From Camarhynchus parvulus (Eukaryota > Chordata > Aves > Passeriformes > Thraupidae): a DNA stretch of 64,000 nucleotides. Where the stretch lies: assembly GCF_901933205.1 (NCBI RefSeq), contig NC_044574.1, positions 15,981,733 through 16,045,732 of the forward strand, written 5' to 3'. A program made the position numbers and the translations under genes. Shown piece by piece: positions 12,161 through 24,937 of the stretch (position 1 is its first letter; the number at the start of each line of letters is the position of its first letter). Under the pieces are notes generated by a model. It saw only the letters and a program-made list of their open reading frames with translations, did not search any database and was not told where the DNA came from.

Positions 12161-15100
12161 ATAACCAAACACATTGTCCTTTGGTGAGGCTGCAGGCAGG
12201 GACTTATTTGACAGCAACAAAACTTCATGCCATCACCTATCACTGCAGATGCAGCAAGGTTGCACCTCAAATGCATAGCATACAGAAGGGAGATAAATGC
12301 AAGGGTGAAGCATTTTCTGCAAGAAGCTTTGATAAAATTGAAGAGTTATCTTTGGGAAGAACTTTTCTGTCACCACAATAAATAGACAAACCTACATTCA
12401 CCACGGTCATTGCCTTCCTTGCAATTCCTCTGCAATTACATGGTGGGGTCCCAGCTTTCAGACCCAAATCACTTCTGCTTGCAACTGTTTGTGTTGTGAG
12501 AGCTTTCTTTAATGGATTCATGCTCAAAGTGTAAAAGCCAAGCAGCCATGCACACTTCAATATTTAAAAGCATAAATAAAAATCTTAATAGATCCCAGAT
12601 GTTTCATTTCCTCCAGCCCTTGTCAGTGATTGAGTTGGTGCTGATGTAGATGATTTTCTAAGATCAGTGGTCAGTTTAATGCTGAAAAAGCTTTAGATGT
12701 CTGGGAATTTCAAATGCAATTCCTAGAAATAAATAAATCATTAAGTACAACTGTGAATGCAAGCGGCTGTTATTTTGTAAACTTATTTTATGGCCTGAAA
12801 TGCACCCACAGGTTTTAAATACAACTGAGTGTGAAACAGACAGTAACATTTTGTCAAGATATATAAAACCTTGTAGATACATAATTATTTCAATCTCATT
12901 TTCTTAGCAAAAGAGCTCAAAAGTTCATACAAATAGCAACCTAAGGAATCCATACTTTATATGGTGCTGGTGACATTGAAGCTAATGAAGAACTTGCTAT
13001 TTATTTGAGCAGAGCTCAGATTTGCTAGCTGCATCCATTTTTCACTTATTAAACCAGCAAGTTACCATTTACCATACCAAGCAAATAAAGCACTATACAG
13101 AAAGCATCTCTACAAAAATAAGCTGCTGAGCCCAGTAACTCAGGTCATGCTGCCACACACAAGTTTGAGACTGCAGGGAGCAGCTCAGTTCTCTCTCTCT
13201 TACTGGGAGAAGTCCTTAGGCTCCCAAATGAAAACAAATGGGGGTGGGGGGCGTAGAGGGGAGGCTGAAGTTCATATTTAGCTTGTACAGACCCATGATG
13301 TGTGCACTTGACGTCATAAAAATGCTGTAAGTCTGCCAGGTCAGCAGCCACAAACCCCAAATGCTGCCAGTTGCAGCCTGAGCAGACATTAAAAGGCTGT
13401 GAATTTCATTTTATCATCCTTCCCCTTCCTGGTAAAGCAGCAGAAGCTAGCAGTTCCTGGAGAAAGCCACTGAAAAATATTAACTATGCACATCCAGGAT
13501 TTGGTTTTGATCAGCATTAGAATAACCCCAATGACAAATCTTGCAAGATTTGTTTTTATTAATATAGCTAACAATGTGGGCTTTTTAGTCCACTTTCAAA
13601 GTGTTGATAAGCTCAGCTAAATTATGCGCTTCACTCAGCTTGCCAGATCTACCCACTATTCTGCTAATTTATGAGCCATACATTTCTCTCCAGCTAAATT
13701 TCTGATTGAGAAAAACTTCACTCAGTTTCTGTCATTTGTTTTGCTACACAATACTGCTTAATAATGACTGCTGCTTGTTCTTAACCACGCTTTCTATTAT
13801 ACCTTTTGCATTTTGTGAAATTTTAAGTGCAAACATAATACAAGTCCCTGAACATGAAATTTTATCGCAGAGCCAACTATGGACAACACTGAAAAGCTGA
13901 ATATTTCCAGTCCTTTTGCTAAATCCATTAGAATAGGTAGGTTCCACAAAGCCAAGTTTTTGCTGTTCCAGTTTCTGCACCTTGTTCTAACACCTTCATA
14001 TACAGGACCAAATGCTCATTTCATTGACTTAAAGAAGAAATCTTTGCATGGGATAAGGAGCTGCAGTTACAAGGCCAAACTGAAGCAAACCTAGGAAGCT
14101 TCTGACAGAGAAACAGATTTTTTTCCTTTTTCCCCCCTTTTTTTCCTTTTTTTTTTATCACAACAGCACCACTGGCCTACAAATTATGTTATTTGCAATT
14201 GTGCATCTGTGTGCCATCAATCTCCAAGGAAGGGAAAGACTGCTGGGCTGAGCTCTCAATTTATGTTTCTCAGTTGACTCTTATAATCACACGCAGTGTT
14301 CTCAACCGTAGTGCAGTTATTCTGGTAACAAAATTTGCACACCAGGTGGGTTTATCCAAGTTCCCATGGTCCTAATAGTTTCATATATTTCCTAATAATA
14401 ATATTGAAAATTATATAGGTAATTGTGTTTCTAAAAATCCACCTTCAGCAAAAATGGGAGAGTTCTTTCCTCTCAACAGGAAAAATATTTTAATAAAGTA
14501 GCTAGCGTATGCCTATAAAAATGGTAAGAAAAAATGCAATTTAAAAATTGCTCCCTTTTTTGATGCCTTTAAATGTGGCATTAAACAAAGCTAAGGGAAT
14601 TCACAATTCTGGTGATAAAAGGTGCCAAAATAGCATGGTCACAGAGCAGGACCCACTGACAAGGATGCCTTGGCCCTGCAGCACTGCAGTCTGGGTAAGG
14701 CATTAATATTCACACTCCAGGCTGTGATTAGAAAGAAGGCTGGAGCTCTGTGCAAGGGTGGGCCTAACCCAGCAGAGGTGCAGCAAACTGCTTCACTGCC
14801 TGACTGAAATTCAGTCCATCTAATTGATACTGCAGAAGGCAGCAGCATAATGAAACAGAGCAGAGATCACTTCAGTAGTTTTATCAATCTATGCTCTCCT
14901 GCTCCTGACCAATATATAACCTCACTCAGGACTTCACTCTTTCCAACTTCAAGCAGTCCTAGGAATGATTTAAGTTTCTATAATATGGTAACCATTAAGA
15001 TATTTCTATTAGATCACCATTCAGAAATGTATCAAGACTGACTTTATTTGTATAACACTAAAAATGCATTGGTTTTGCTTAAGGTAGCCCAGTTCCTTTC

Positions 15101-17189
15101 AAAATGACATTTTGAGCAGCACGTTTTCCTCAGACCCAGAATAAAATACTTATAAGTACCTCATTTATTTGTGAGCAAATACAGGTAACGTCTGTTAAAA
15201 AGCAAAATCCATTAGACTCTGGGTAGTTTTGGTACTGTAAGTAGTCTCCAAACGGCAACAGATGTGGGGACGGGGGAGGGGGAAGTTGATTTTGTCTTTT
15301 TAATATTCAAAGTGGGTCTGTTCTCACTGGCTAATTAAATCAGTAGAGTGCAAACAATAAAAGAAAAAATAAGTGTTGCCGTTCTTCCCTAGAACAACCT
15401 CCCTGCTTCATCTCTACTTATTACAAGAACTTAATTTATTACCAGACTTTACAATATTCCCTCCCCAAATCATCATGAAATAAGATACATATTCCACAGC
15501 ACCAGTTCCCATCAAAAATTATATGCTTGTCCTGGAGAATTTAAGATAAGATGGTTTTTCCACTGTTAAGAAGATGTGGAATTAGAATGGGCTTCTTTGA
15601 TTGACATGAATCTACTGAAGAATCACACTTAAAGAGCAAAAGATTTAATAACAATAGCAGATGTACAAATCAACCAGCAGAATGCTGGCTTAAATATATT
15701 TGTGGTTCCTTGGCAAAACAATAGATTTGCACGGGTGTGCTGAATTACTTGAGAAGTAACACAATGTGTTAATAACATTAAACAGTCATTTTTCAAGAAC
15801 TTAGACTATTATGGTACTTTCTAGTCAGACAATTTTTTAGCGCATAAATACACATAATATCAATTAAAATGTTTTATTTATGACATCAAAATGACAATGG
15901 TATATACAGATTTGGATTTGAAAGTATTTTAAATACTACTACCAACTTTTAGCCTTTAGTTAGTTGCAATACAGAGCACAATAATAAAAACATGCTGCAG
16001 ACACAGACCTGAACTCTACTGTTCTAGCACTGTACAAGAAGAGAGAAGGTGGTTCCAGCCCCAAGAACCTTATAGTAAAGATGCACATCGGGAAGACAAG
16101 GTAATATGAGCATCAGTAACCACCTAAATTTACAAGCATAAAGCTCAGCAAAGGATCAGTATGCGCATGAAAGAAGGCAGATTGCACACCCTGAGTTTGG
16201 GCTCTCCCCACACCATCAAGTTAAATGAAAGTTTGGGCATGTTTATGTATTAATCTTAAGTGACAGCACTGTGGACACACCTGAAGATAAGGGACAAAAG
16301 AGGGATGCAGACCCTTTGCATCATAAGGGTGTATTCAGCAATAAGGTGGTGTTTGGCAACAGAGGGCAACTATTTCAGCCCAGTTGTTGCCTAGTTTTTG
16401 AAAATATCAGAGCCAAGGAAATTGTTATGGGACATAATGCAGGAGCTTACAGGCAACTCCCCTCAGATGCTCAGGATCATGGTGGAAGAAAACATGGACA
16501 TACATGATCATTTGAAGATGTAACAAGTGATAATCAAGACACCATGCAGTCTCAAGCATTTATAGATGTAGGGTTCTTTCTAAGCTCCGTACACTATTGG
16601 CCAAAGTTTAATGGTAATTTCTCAGCAAAATACAATTTCATTGTAGTTAATGAACTATCCCCAGCTGCTGAAATGTTGATCTATTTAACCCCAGATTCAT
16701 GGTTGTATGGAGTTACTTGCTCATTGCCAAATGCTAACTATGACTTAGTTGAAGTTCCTGTTTAGCTACCATTTAAAACATACTCAGTGTCAAAAAGTAC
16801 TCTTCACCCTTCAAGCATTCTTTTGGTTCACCGAATTAGTGGTCTCAAACAAATAAAATATTTACTCTGTACTGCATCCAAAACCAGTGTTTCTTTATGT
16901 AATCTGACTGATGAGCAAACACCAAACCCATAGAGATAATAGCAGCAGGTCAGACTTAGCAAAACGATGCCTCAGTTTTTTCTACTTAGCAGTAAAATAC
17001 ATGCTATAAAGACGCAAACAGAAATGTGCTCACTAACACCTAATTTAACTGTATCTTGAAAACACACTATAGCAACCCAGCAAAGAGATTTCTATTGGTA
17101 TTTGTATGAAAGGACATTTATCAATACCCATTAACCTCTGGGTTTTACCTGTTAGTTTTCTAAAAGATGCTTGTGTTGCTTCACAAGCC
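12161..17189. other. Intronic AT-rich DNA, no recognised feature
   Basis: No exon or repeat family seen. It contains a G-rich run (13240-13260) with only three solid G tracts, a pyrimidine-rich tract (14117-14157) and a G-rich run at 15266-15282. None is a full G-quadruplex motif. Confidence 0.5.
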
Positions 17190-17460
17190 ACAAGGTGTCA
17201 CAGTGGCTCAAGTGGTAGGATTCTTGTCAGTCTGGACACGCAGGTTGTGGCTTCAGGTTACAAACCAGTGCTAACACCACTCCCTACAAGGAAGTCTGTG
17301 CCACACTGCATATTTAGAAGTGCAGCCCTTTGGATGCAACGATCAGTCAAGGTGCAACTCGGTTGCCTAAGGATGTTTTTTATACGGGCATTAAATAATC
17401 TTACAGCACTGTCAGGGAAGAGAAGTATTTGGTGTGTTGGCATCTTGGCCAGTCTTTTCA
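17190..17460 (+). mobile_element. Diverged tRNA-derived SINE with a vertebrate-type LINE-like tail
   Basis: The head (about 17194-17266) looks like a decayed tRNA: a box A-like GTGGCTCAAGTGGTAGG and, about 40 bases on, a box B-like GGCTTCAGGTTACAA. After a 55-base middle comes a tail (about 17322-17458). Its order of short blocks, CCCTTTGGATG, then GGGCATTAAATAATC, then AGAGAAGTATTTGGTGT, then GGCATCTTGGCC, parallels a SINE tail widespread in fish, amphibian and reptile genomes (CCCTTTGGATGAGACG, GGTCATTAAAGATCC, AAAGAGTAGGGGTGT, GTCCTGGCC). I infer an ancient insertion in + orientation, antisense to LDB2. The exact family (LF-SINE-like or another DeuSINE/CORE-type family) is uncertain and from memory only. 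The 122-codon open frame across it is incidental. Confidence 0.6.
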
Positions 17461-20375
17461 CTTTGCATTATTAACCCTGCCAGTGTCAGGAAGTACTGAA
17501 AAGAGTTGAGCTAATCATTCATATCAAATAAAAAATTTTATGAATATCACTTAGTTCTACCAAGAGTTTCTAGGAATTATTAACAATTTATTTGAATGCA
17601 CTAATTATTCAAATTTATGACATATTTTTGCTGGCCCTTCATAACAAGCAATGTGCTCTAAGCATGTAATATTCTGCTAAGACTATATATTGTAGTTGGT
17701 CATATATTGTGTGTTACTGTTTTGCATCTTTGACTGGATGAGCACAGATGGAGCTAGAGCTTAAAATGCCAGGAAGCTTAGAAAATTTTTACCATTTTTC
17801 TAATGTAACTGCACACTAAGCAGCATTCCATTCCATGAAAAAATTATGCACATACATCATATTTACTGACTTGTAATTTTCCTATTGCAACCAGCCATTG
17901 TTATTAATTTGCTTTACATTCATACACCAGTCAGTCCTCACTGCAAAGCAATCAGAGATTCTTCTCTGGTGTATTTAATTTCTAAGTATCATGGTTCTAT
18001 CTGGGAGGTAAGCTAAAAACAGGAAACACTGCCTCTCAGCTTAGCCTGTATAAAATAAGCAAATTCTTTCAGTAATTGTTAATAAATTGAAATTTGCATT
18101 CTGCAATTATTTGTAAGACTAAAACTCCACTGATCAAACATTCACAGAAAAGCATAAACAGCACGAACATAGCCAAAGCAAATTCACTGCTAAACTCAAG
18201 TGAATTGTCACGGAAATTTTTCATGTAGTATTTGTTGCACTCAGGTAATGAACATTTACCCAGTGTGTTGGCTTTTCATGTCCCATTATTCATGCCAACA
18301 CATTCATTAAAATGGGCCTATGCTATTTAACATAATCAGCAGTGTGCATAGGTGTGGCCTTCAAAGAGTTATTACCACAGTTTACAGGCATGCTGTTCAT
18401 AAATACAAGCAGAACCCCAATCACTGCAAAATGCCAAGCTTCCCAAAAAACATATGGTAATTTTTGCTGTGTAAAATGGATAGATGCACTATATAATGCA
18501 TAACTGCATCACATTATATCTGAACTTCTAATTGCTTAAAATGATACTTCAAATCACATCATTAACATTATTACCTAATTACCCTAAGGGTTAACTGATA
18601 TTCCAGTGATTAAGTCTAGGCAGAAGCAATAGAGCCATTGTATTGCCTCCATCCACTACAGCAAAAGGTATGATTGCAACTGCACATCTCAAGTCCATCA
18701 GAGATTCTGTGAAGATTCTGTGAATGTTCTCAACATCTGGATATGGAGAAAAAAGGTGGATAAATGAGTGCCAAAAGGAAGGAGGTCCCTCTTGCAACAT
18801 ACTGAGCAACAAGAATTATTTTCATTTGCTCTAAAGGAACTATTATATAGCAGTTATTTTCCTTTCACACCCTTGTGATGCAAGATAGAGTAACAGGGTA
18901 ACATTTTGGTAGTTAAACCAGCTACAAGAACTATGGAAGATGGTGAGTGGCATTAATCTGAAAAGGCAAGTTACTATTAGAATGTGGGGGAGTAAAACAC
19001 AGTTGTATGCCTTCTCCACTGTCAAATGACCCATGCATGAGACTTTTGTAAACAGCAGGAGAAAAACATAGCATTCTGGGTGTGAGGTATTTCATCTTCC
19101 CTTTTTCCACTTATTAGGGGCTGTCCTGGTTGCAAACCTAGAGGCAAAGCAGGTGTCACTCCTGCTTTGCCCACCTCACCCTGGAGCATGTCTAGTCCAC
19201 AGAAGATGGTTAGAAATACTGGTGCTGCTGACTGCCTTCCTAAGGTATGATGTATGCTGAAGGTGCTTCAGCATAAGAAGAAATAAAATGAAAAAGTTTC
19301 ACTCTATTCTCTCTAACTAGAGTTTCACTCTATTTTCCTGTTTTCTGAGCATTTTTCTCTGTTCATGTAACTATTGTATTTAAAGATTTAGAATATTTCT
19401 TTTTTGTATAACGTAGTTATTAATATCTCGGAAATCTATTTGTAACCTGCTCTAGGACAGATGGCAGCTATTTGTCTGATAAAATTTTCTGCTAATGGCT
19501 GAGGCAAAACTACACAACTGGAACAAAAATCACAATAAGGTACATAAAATACTTCAAATGGACAATGTGCTCAAAGTCATCATTTTCTCAATTTACTACT
19601 TTAGAAAATAACCTAATAAAAATGTAGTTAGGGAAAAAAACAAATGTTTTAAAGTCCAAAAGGAAAGTCAAAATAGTCCACTGCAAATGTAGTGTAAGAC
19701 TACACATATTAATACTTAAACATGTTCAATTGTTTTTTCCAGGCTTTTAGTTTTCCAAGAATAAGCAAAGTGGATCTATGATTCAATCTATTCTTGAGTC
19801 TGCTTTAATCATGGGGTTCCAAATATGATGACTTTTTTACACACATAATGTGTCTTTGTATTTTGAATACAACCGATAAAGTCATTCAGCCAGGCAATTC
19901 TTTTTGGATGTTATAGTCTGCAGCTAGCAGTTGGGTAAAATGCATGGAATCTAGACAGATATTGAATCTGCTTTATGTGAGTAATCTGATGTCAAAACTA
20001 TACTGAGATTAGATTTCTCCCTCCCCTTTTTAACATACATACAAATGATGTTCCTGCTCTGCTTACTAGGCTTGGCCAGCTTAGAACCAGGGAAGATGGA
20101 TATCAACAGGTACTGCAGATCATGTATGACAGATTTACAGTAACCTTACAGTTCATTAGGTGCTCCAAAGGATGCAAACTATTTGGTTTGCAGCTGACCC
20201 AGCAGTAGATTTAAGCACATTTAGAAACCCACATAAAGCTGTGGGCTTTACTGCATCAGTTCTGAGTTTGCCATTCTGCTCTGGATAAGCACCTGAATGT
20301 GAATATTGACAAGAGAAAGACCTCAGGGAGAAGTTCTAGTGTGATACTTTTATTTTGGCTCTAATTCAACCCAAA
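17461..20375. other. Intronic AT-rich DNA with an imperfect local duplication
   Basis: No exon seen. A 14-base word around AGTTTCACTCTATT occurs twice about 27 bases apart (19293-19334). A short tandem of AGATTCTGTGA occurs near 18702-18723. Otherwise featureless. Confidence 0.5.
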
Positions 20376-20415
20376 ACCACCACAACCCAAACCACTGTAT
20401 GAGTCTGTGATTCAA
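20376..20415 (+). mobile_element. CR1 LINE 3'-end remnant
   Basis: The string CACAACCCAAACCACTGTAT followed by GAGTCTGTGATTC corresponds to the end of avian CR1 elements (CCAACCCAAACCATTCTATG then octamer-like ATTCTGTG repeats). Only the last 40 bases or so are recognisable, as is usual for heavily 5'-truncated old CR1 copies. Orientation +. Confidence 0.5.
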
Positions 20416-23400
20416 GTCTGTATGCTGAGAATGGGTACAGCCCCTGCCCAGAAGCTTCAACCAGGGCATGCCTCCTTGACAGTACTGCAGAAACATCAAA
20501 GTGATGCCAAGATGACCTAAGTCTCGTGGAGAGGATAGCCTGTGGCTGTAAAATTTATGGCCTTTGCAAAGACTCCTTAGGACCAACAACTCTTGAATCC
20601 TGAAGAGGTAATAGGCTTAGAAACACTCCGAGTTCTACTTCATGTCTAGTTCTGGAAAGGTCTCATTTTTCTAGAGCAGTTGGTTTTTCACTAACCTTTT
20701 AAGGCATGCAAGAACTGGAGATGTTTCCAGAGGTATCAGCTGTTCCCAAACTGAGGTTCAAGTTCTGCAGATGGTCTAGCTGATTCCCTGTTACCTCAGA
20801 AGTACCAAATGGACTACTCAGCCTAGATCAAAAATTTTCAGGTTTTAGTTTAGTAAGGCATGGCTGTCAACTACAATGTGATAGAAACAGTATTCTGACC
20901 ATAAATTGCCTTCTCTCTGAAATTCTGACAAAGATCAAACAAAGAAAGAATGTACCAGGGGAAAGAAAGGTGCAGGCTTAGGGGAGAAGATTTTAGCCAG
21001 GGGTTTGGTGATGTTTCTTCCACCACTAATTTTGTGTAATAAATAGGACCATTGAGAACTGGCCAACAGGTCCTGCCCTACCATAGTCTTTTTTGGAGAC
21101 TAATCCTCAGCCTCTTTGGGGCAACCTTGTTCATGCCACAGTCACCCCTCTAAGGCATCAAGTAGCCCAGCAACAACTTCTGGAAAAGAGCACCTGGCAA
21201 AAGTGGAGCTCTATCCTGACCTGTTTACACAGCACAGTGCAGGGAAGAAGGCTCTTCTCGTGGAGGAAACAACTGAACAAAGAACCAGCATGGTTGAAAT
21301 GTGTGTTTATAGTAGATATGCAACTTCTGGCAAAGAGATGCAAAAAAAACCCCATTTGAAGTAAGAAGTCCAGCTAAAAAATACTGCAAAGAGTTTAGCA
21401 ATCTTATCCCCTTTTAAACAAAGAAAACACATATACAAAACCCAAATTATTTTCTTTTTTATCTGATCTTGCAATCTTACTGCAGGCGAAACTCCAGCTT
21501 AAATAATAGCACAGGACTGGCTCCTTGTTATGATCTCTATATTGTTCTTTCTCACTAACCAGCAGCTTCTATTTTTGAGACTGGATCTGCATAGTAAATC
21601 TTGTTTACATCAGGGAAAGACGAAGTTTAGGGCTTTTTCTAAGTGGATTTATGGTTTAACGAGTAAAGAAAAAAAAAGAAGAGTTGAAAAGGTTTATTTA
21701 TAGAAAATTATCTAGTAAGCATCAGAATGATTGCAGACAAGACCCATTCTTACACTTTTGCAGTGACTCTTTCTCCATGCTCACCAGCCCCTACCCCCAA
21801 ATGCAGTGTGCAGTTTCCCTTCTATTATATGACTTTTTGGGGGGAGGGTGGGCAGGAGCAGCAAGATATCCCTGATCGTAAGCTAAGGATCAACATGTAA
21901 AGGAAGTGGAGTCTTTTTTTTTTCTTCCCTGGCCTCATAAGAATTGTTAGTTTGCAACAATTTTAATTGAAAGCAGCTGCAACTGAATTTTTTTAACGTG
22001 TAGAAAACATGTATGAAATAAAAGAAAATCAGTAAAAAGAGCCTTGAATCCATTCTGAAGTCAGCGTCTGCCTAAAGGCATTCAAGGGTTTTCTTTTAAC
22101 ACTGACCTTTTAGTTTCAGCAAAGCATGGTTCATAAGTACTCTCAAAATACTTTACTCATGTTCCTAGAATTGCTAAGTATTAGTATATTTGTGGGTGAA
22201 AGAATATTTTCTCAAAATTACTTTAAAACAGAAGTTTATGTGTTTTCCCCTCAACAAAACAAACTCATTGGACAAACTCAGACTTATGTATACAATATGA
22301 GGGATCTGTTTGCCATACTAAGTTGCTAGGCGAACAAATGTGATGTCACAACACAGATTTTTATGCCTAATCTATTAAAAATGCATCAGGAAGAAGAAGA
22401 TTATTTCATCAGATAGCAATGTGAGAAAGAAAAATAAGAGACTTTCATTAAACTTCAGAAAATTTGTTTTGCTTTGATTTGCATTAAATATTTGGTTGCG
22501 TATGAATGTCTGTGTAAGCTTCCAGTTCATTCAGCAGCTTTTAAATAATCATAACACCCTCGTTTATTTTCCTTTTAATTTTCTTTAGATATTTTTCCAT
22601 CATGAAATCTTTGTTAAATTCACTATACAGTTTAATAGGAGTTTAATATAATTTGATAAAGCTGATTGTCTTTAAAATAAATATGCTACTAATCAAGGTC
22701 TCTAGTCACCCTTAAAAACACTGCTCTCTTAGCCAGAGGGAAAGCTGTGTGTTGCATCCAATGGTGATGTTAAGCATAATCTCTTGTAGTGACAGAGAGA
22801 GATATAGGTGAATTTAATGTATTGTGATACACAAAAGTTCTAACAATACAGGGGACTAAATAAACAAGTGAAAGGCTTGATACATTTCTTTGATTACTGA
22901 CAATAAAGCAACGCCTCAAACTTTAAACTGTCAGCAACTTTAAGCGATCTATTCACAGCACTGTAATGTTACTGAATAACTATATACAAGATATAATCAC
23001 CTTTTTTTCTTTTAAGTGTAAGCAATTTCAAATGATTAAAAATTAGAACAGAAAAGGATTTACAACATCAAAGAGGAAAAGAGGTGCCTTTTCATAAAAC
23101 ATCAAGTTTTATGAAAAACAGAGACATTTACTTATGTTGCGTATTGCTACCTAGAACTTCAGAAAGTGCTGATTATGTCACAACAGGATTCCTTTCTTGA
23201 AATGTTAAACTAACACAGATATAAAAAAATTAAGATAAACCGAGTATGAGTGAATGGGATTGAAATCCTGAAAACCACACACAGAGCAAGGAAACAGCTG
23301 CATTTTGTTTAACCAGAAGTTAATCAACTATGAGAGAAATAAGCAAGATTTATCTTTATATCTGCCAGAGATTATTAAACATTTAAATATTCATTTTACT

Positions 23401-24262
23401 TCTTTAAATAGGGATTGTTGATGCATTACAAAATGGCACTGGATGCTCCCAAAGTATTATTAAGAAAGCATATATTAATTTAGAAAAAGTATTAGCACAT
23501 TATATTCCTTTGAACAACTTTTAAGGAAGGTTCAGTTTTCCTGGACTGTTTAGTAACTCAGATTCCCTAATTTACTTTAGATCACATAAGAATTAGCTAG
23601 GTGGTGGACTTTTGCCAGTACTTACATCATAAAACCACCCCCTGCCTGGGTGTGATTGGAATTCTTCGCCTAAGACTGACCCTGAATTTAAAAAGGCAGT
23701 TGTAGGTTCTGTCTGAGGAGCCCATAAAGTTATAAGAAGTTTGGAGAGCAAAAGTTTGCATGTCTAGCACAGGCTAAAGCTGCTAATTCTTTACTTTCAT
23801 GACTTCCATTTCTTCCTAAAGAAAACAGGAACAACAAAGATAGCTATGCTGCATCTAAATGACCTTTCTTTATCACTGTGTACTTCGTCTGTTTAATACA
23901 CCGAGCACATCCCTCACACTGACTGTTGTTCCCTTCCACCCAGTGCTGACAGAAACTGGAGTGGAAGCAGTGGATTTCTCAGGAAGGGTCCCCAAGCCCT
24001 GAGCCCTTTTGAGAACACTTCTACCTCCCCCAGCCATCGCCCTGCTGCTGGGAGAGCAGGAGTAGGAATGGCCTGTGGTGGATTCCCCAATGGCGCTTCT
24101 ATCAGTTCATTGCTTTTTTTAATTTTTTTTTAAATAATTTCTCACCTACCTGCAAGCTTTGGAGAACTACAATGGGAAGGGAGAGGACAAACAGATAGAC
24201 ATGACATACAGATGCTCCTTCCATAGGCTCTCCATCCATCCTCTGTACAACTTTATTAAATT
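20416..24262. other. Intronic AT-rich DNA, no recognised feature
   Basis: No exon or repeat recognised. 22440-22700 and 23340-23600 are AT-rich with many TAAT and ATTA words but no defined element. 23920-24100 is more GC-rich. A T/A-rich run lies at 24113-24140. Confidence 0.5.
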
Positions 24263-24937
24263 ATGCATGTTTTGCTCTGCTTTGGATCTTCCACCTCTGC
24301 AAGGGACAGTACAGAATCTGGCTCTACAGGGTTATTAAGAACATTTTTATGTTTTATGAAACTAGAAAAATCCCAAAGGCTTTCCGTGGATATATTTGGG
24401 ATAAAGGCTGTAGTTTCCCATTTTTTTAATGCATCCTCATTTGCCACTGTCCCTCTGCGCAAGTTGGGTCCATGTGGAATCTGCCAGCTTGCTACCCCCA
24501 GTCTTTTGGAGAGTTTCTTTGTAATTCCTTTCGCCTTAAGCTGCTTTGCCTGTGCTCACCTACCCCCTGGGGCTCACAGAGCACAAGCAGCCTCCTTCAG
24601 AGACCAGTGCCTACATTATTCCAAAGACTGCCTGAAGAGAAACGTTCATGCAGCAAGCCTCTATCACCCACAGCACAAGCACATTCCTTCCATGACATAC
24701 CAGGCTCTGGATTCAAAAAATTTAGAGCTAGTTATACATGCTCCAGAAGCCTACACCTACCAATCCCAAACATGTTTGGAAGTGTATAAAATTAATGTGA
24801 AACTTCCACTTTCTGACCTGCCCAAGAAGCCAGAACTATTCTTTACAGACTGTCCACACCTAGTCACTCTAGTGTCCCAGGAAATCAGTTTAATATTTTT
24901 GTTTGTTTATTATGGAGGTGTTTTCATAGGAAGATGA
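24263..24937 (+). other. Unrecognised 224-codon open frame antisense within LDB2 intron 1
   Basis: The longest non-repetitive open frame in the window starts at ATG (24263) and runs 675 bases to a stop at 24937, on the strand opposite LDB2 and about 2.1 kb inside intron 1. The predicted product is Cys-, Ser- and Leu-rich, with short hydrophobic stretches (residues about 85-97 and near the C terminus) but no recognisable domain. A shifted + frame (24472-24789) is also open, which argues for local stop depletion rather than coding selection. No splice signals or promoter could be tied to it. It could be a chance frame, a decayed element or a lineage-specific transcript; I do not call it a gene. 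Confidence 0.2.

Noticed and set aside
13238..15282. G-quadruplexes at 13240 and 15266
   Set aside because: Each has only three G tracts of three or more with short loops, one tract short of the canonical motif.
17106..17474. 122-codon open frame
   Set aside because: It coincides with the old SINE, whose tRNA-like and tail blocks explain the sequence better than a protein.
18702..18723. Tandem AGATTCTGTGA words as a CR1 3' end
   Set aside because: The adjoining bases lack the CCAACCC-type CR1 body sequence; a simple local duplication is more likely.
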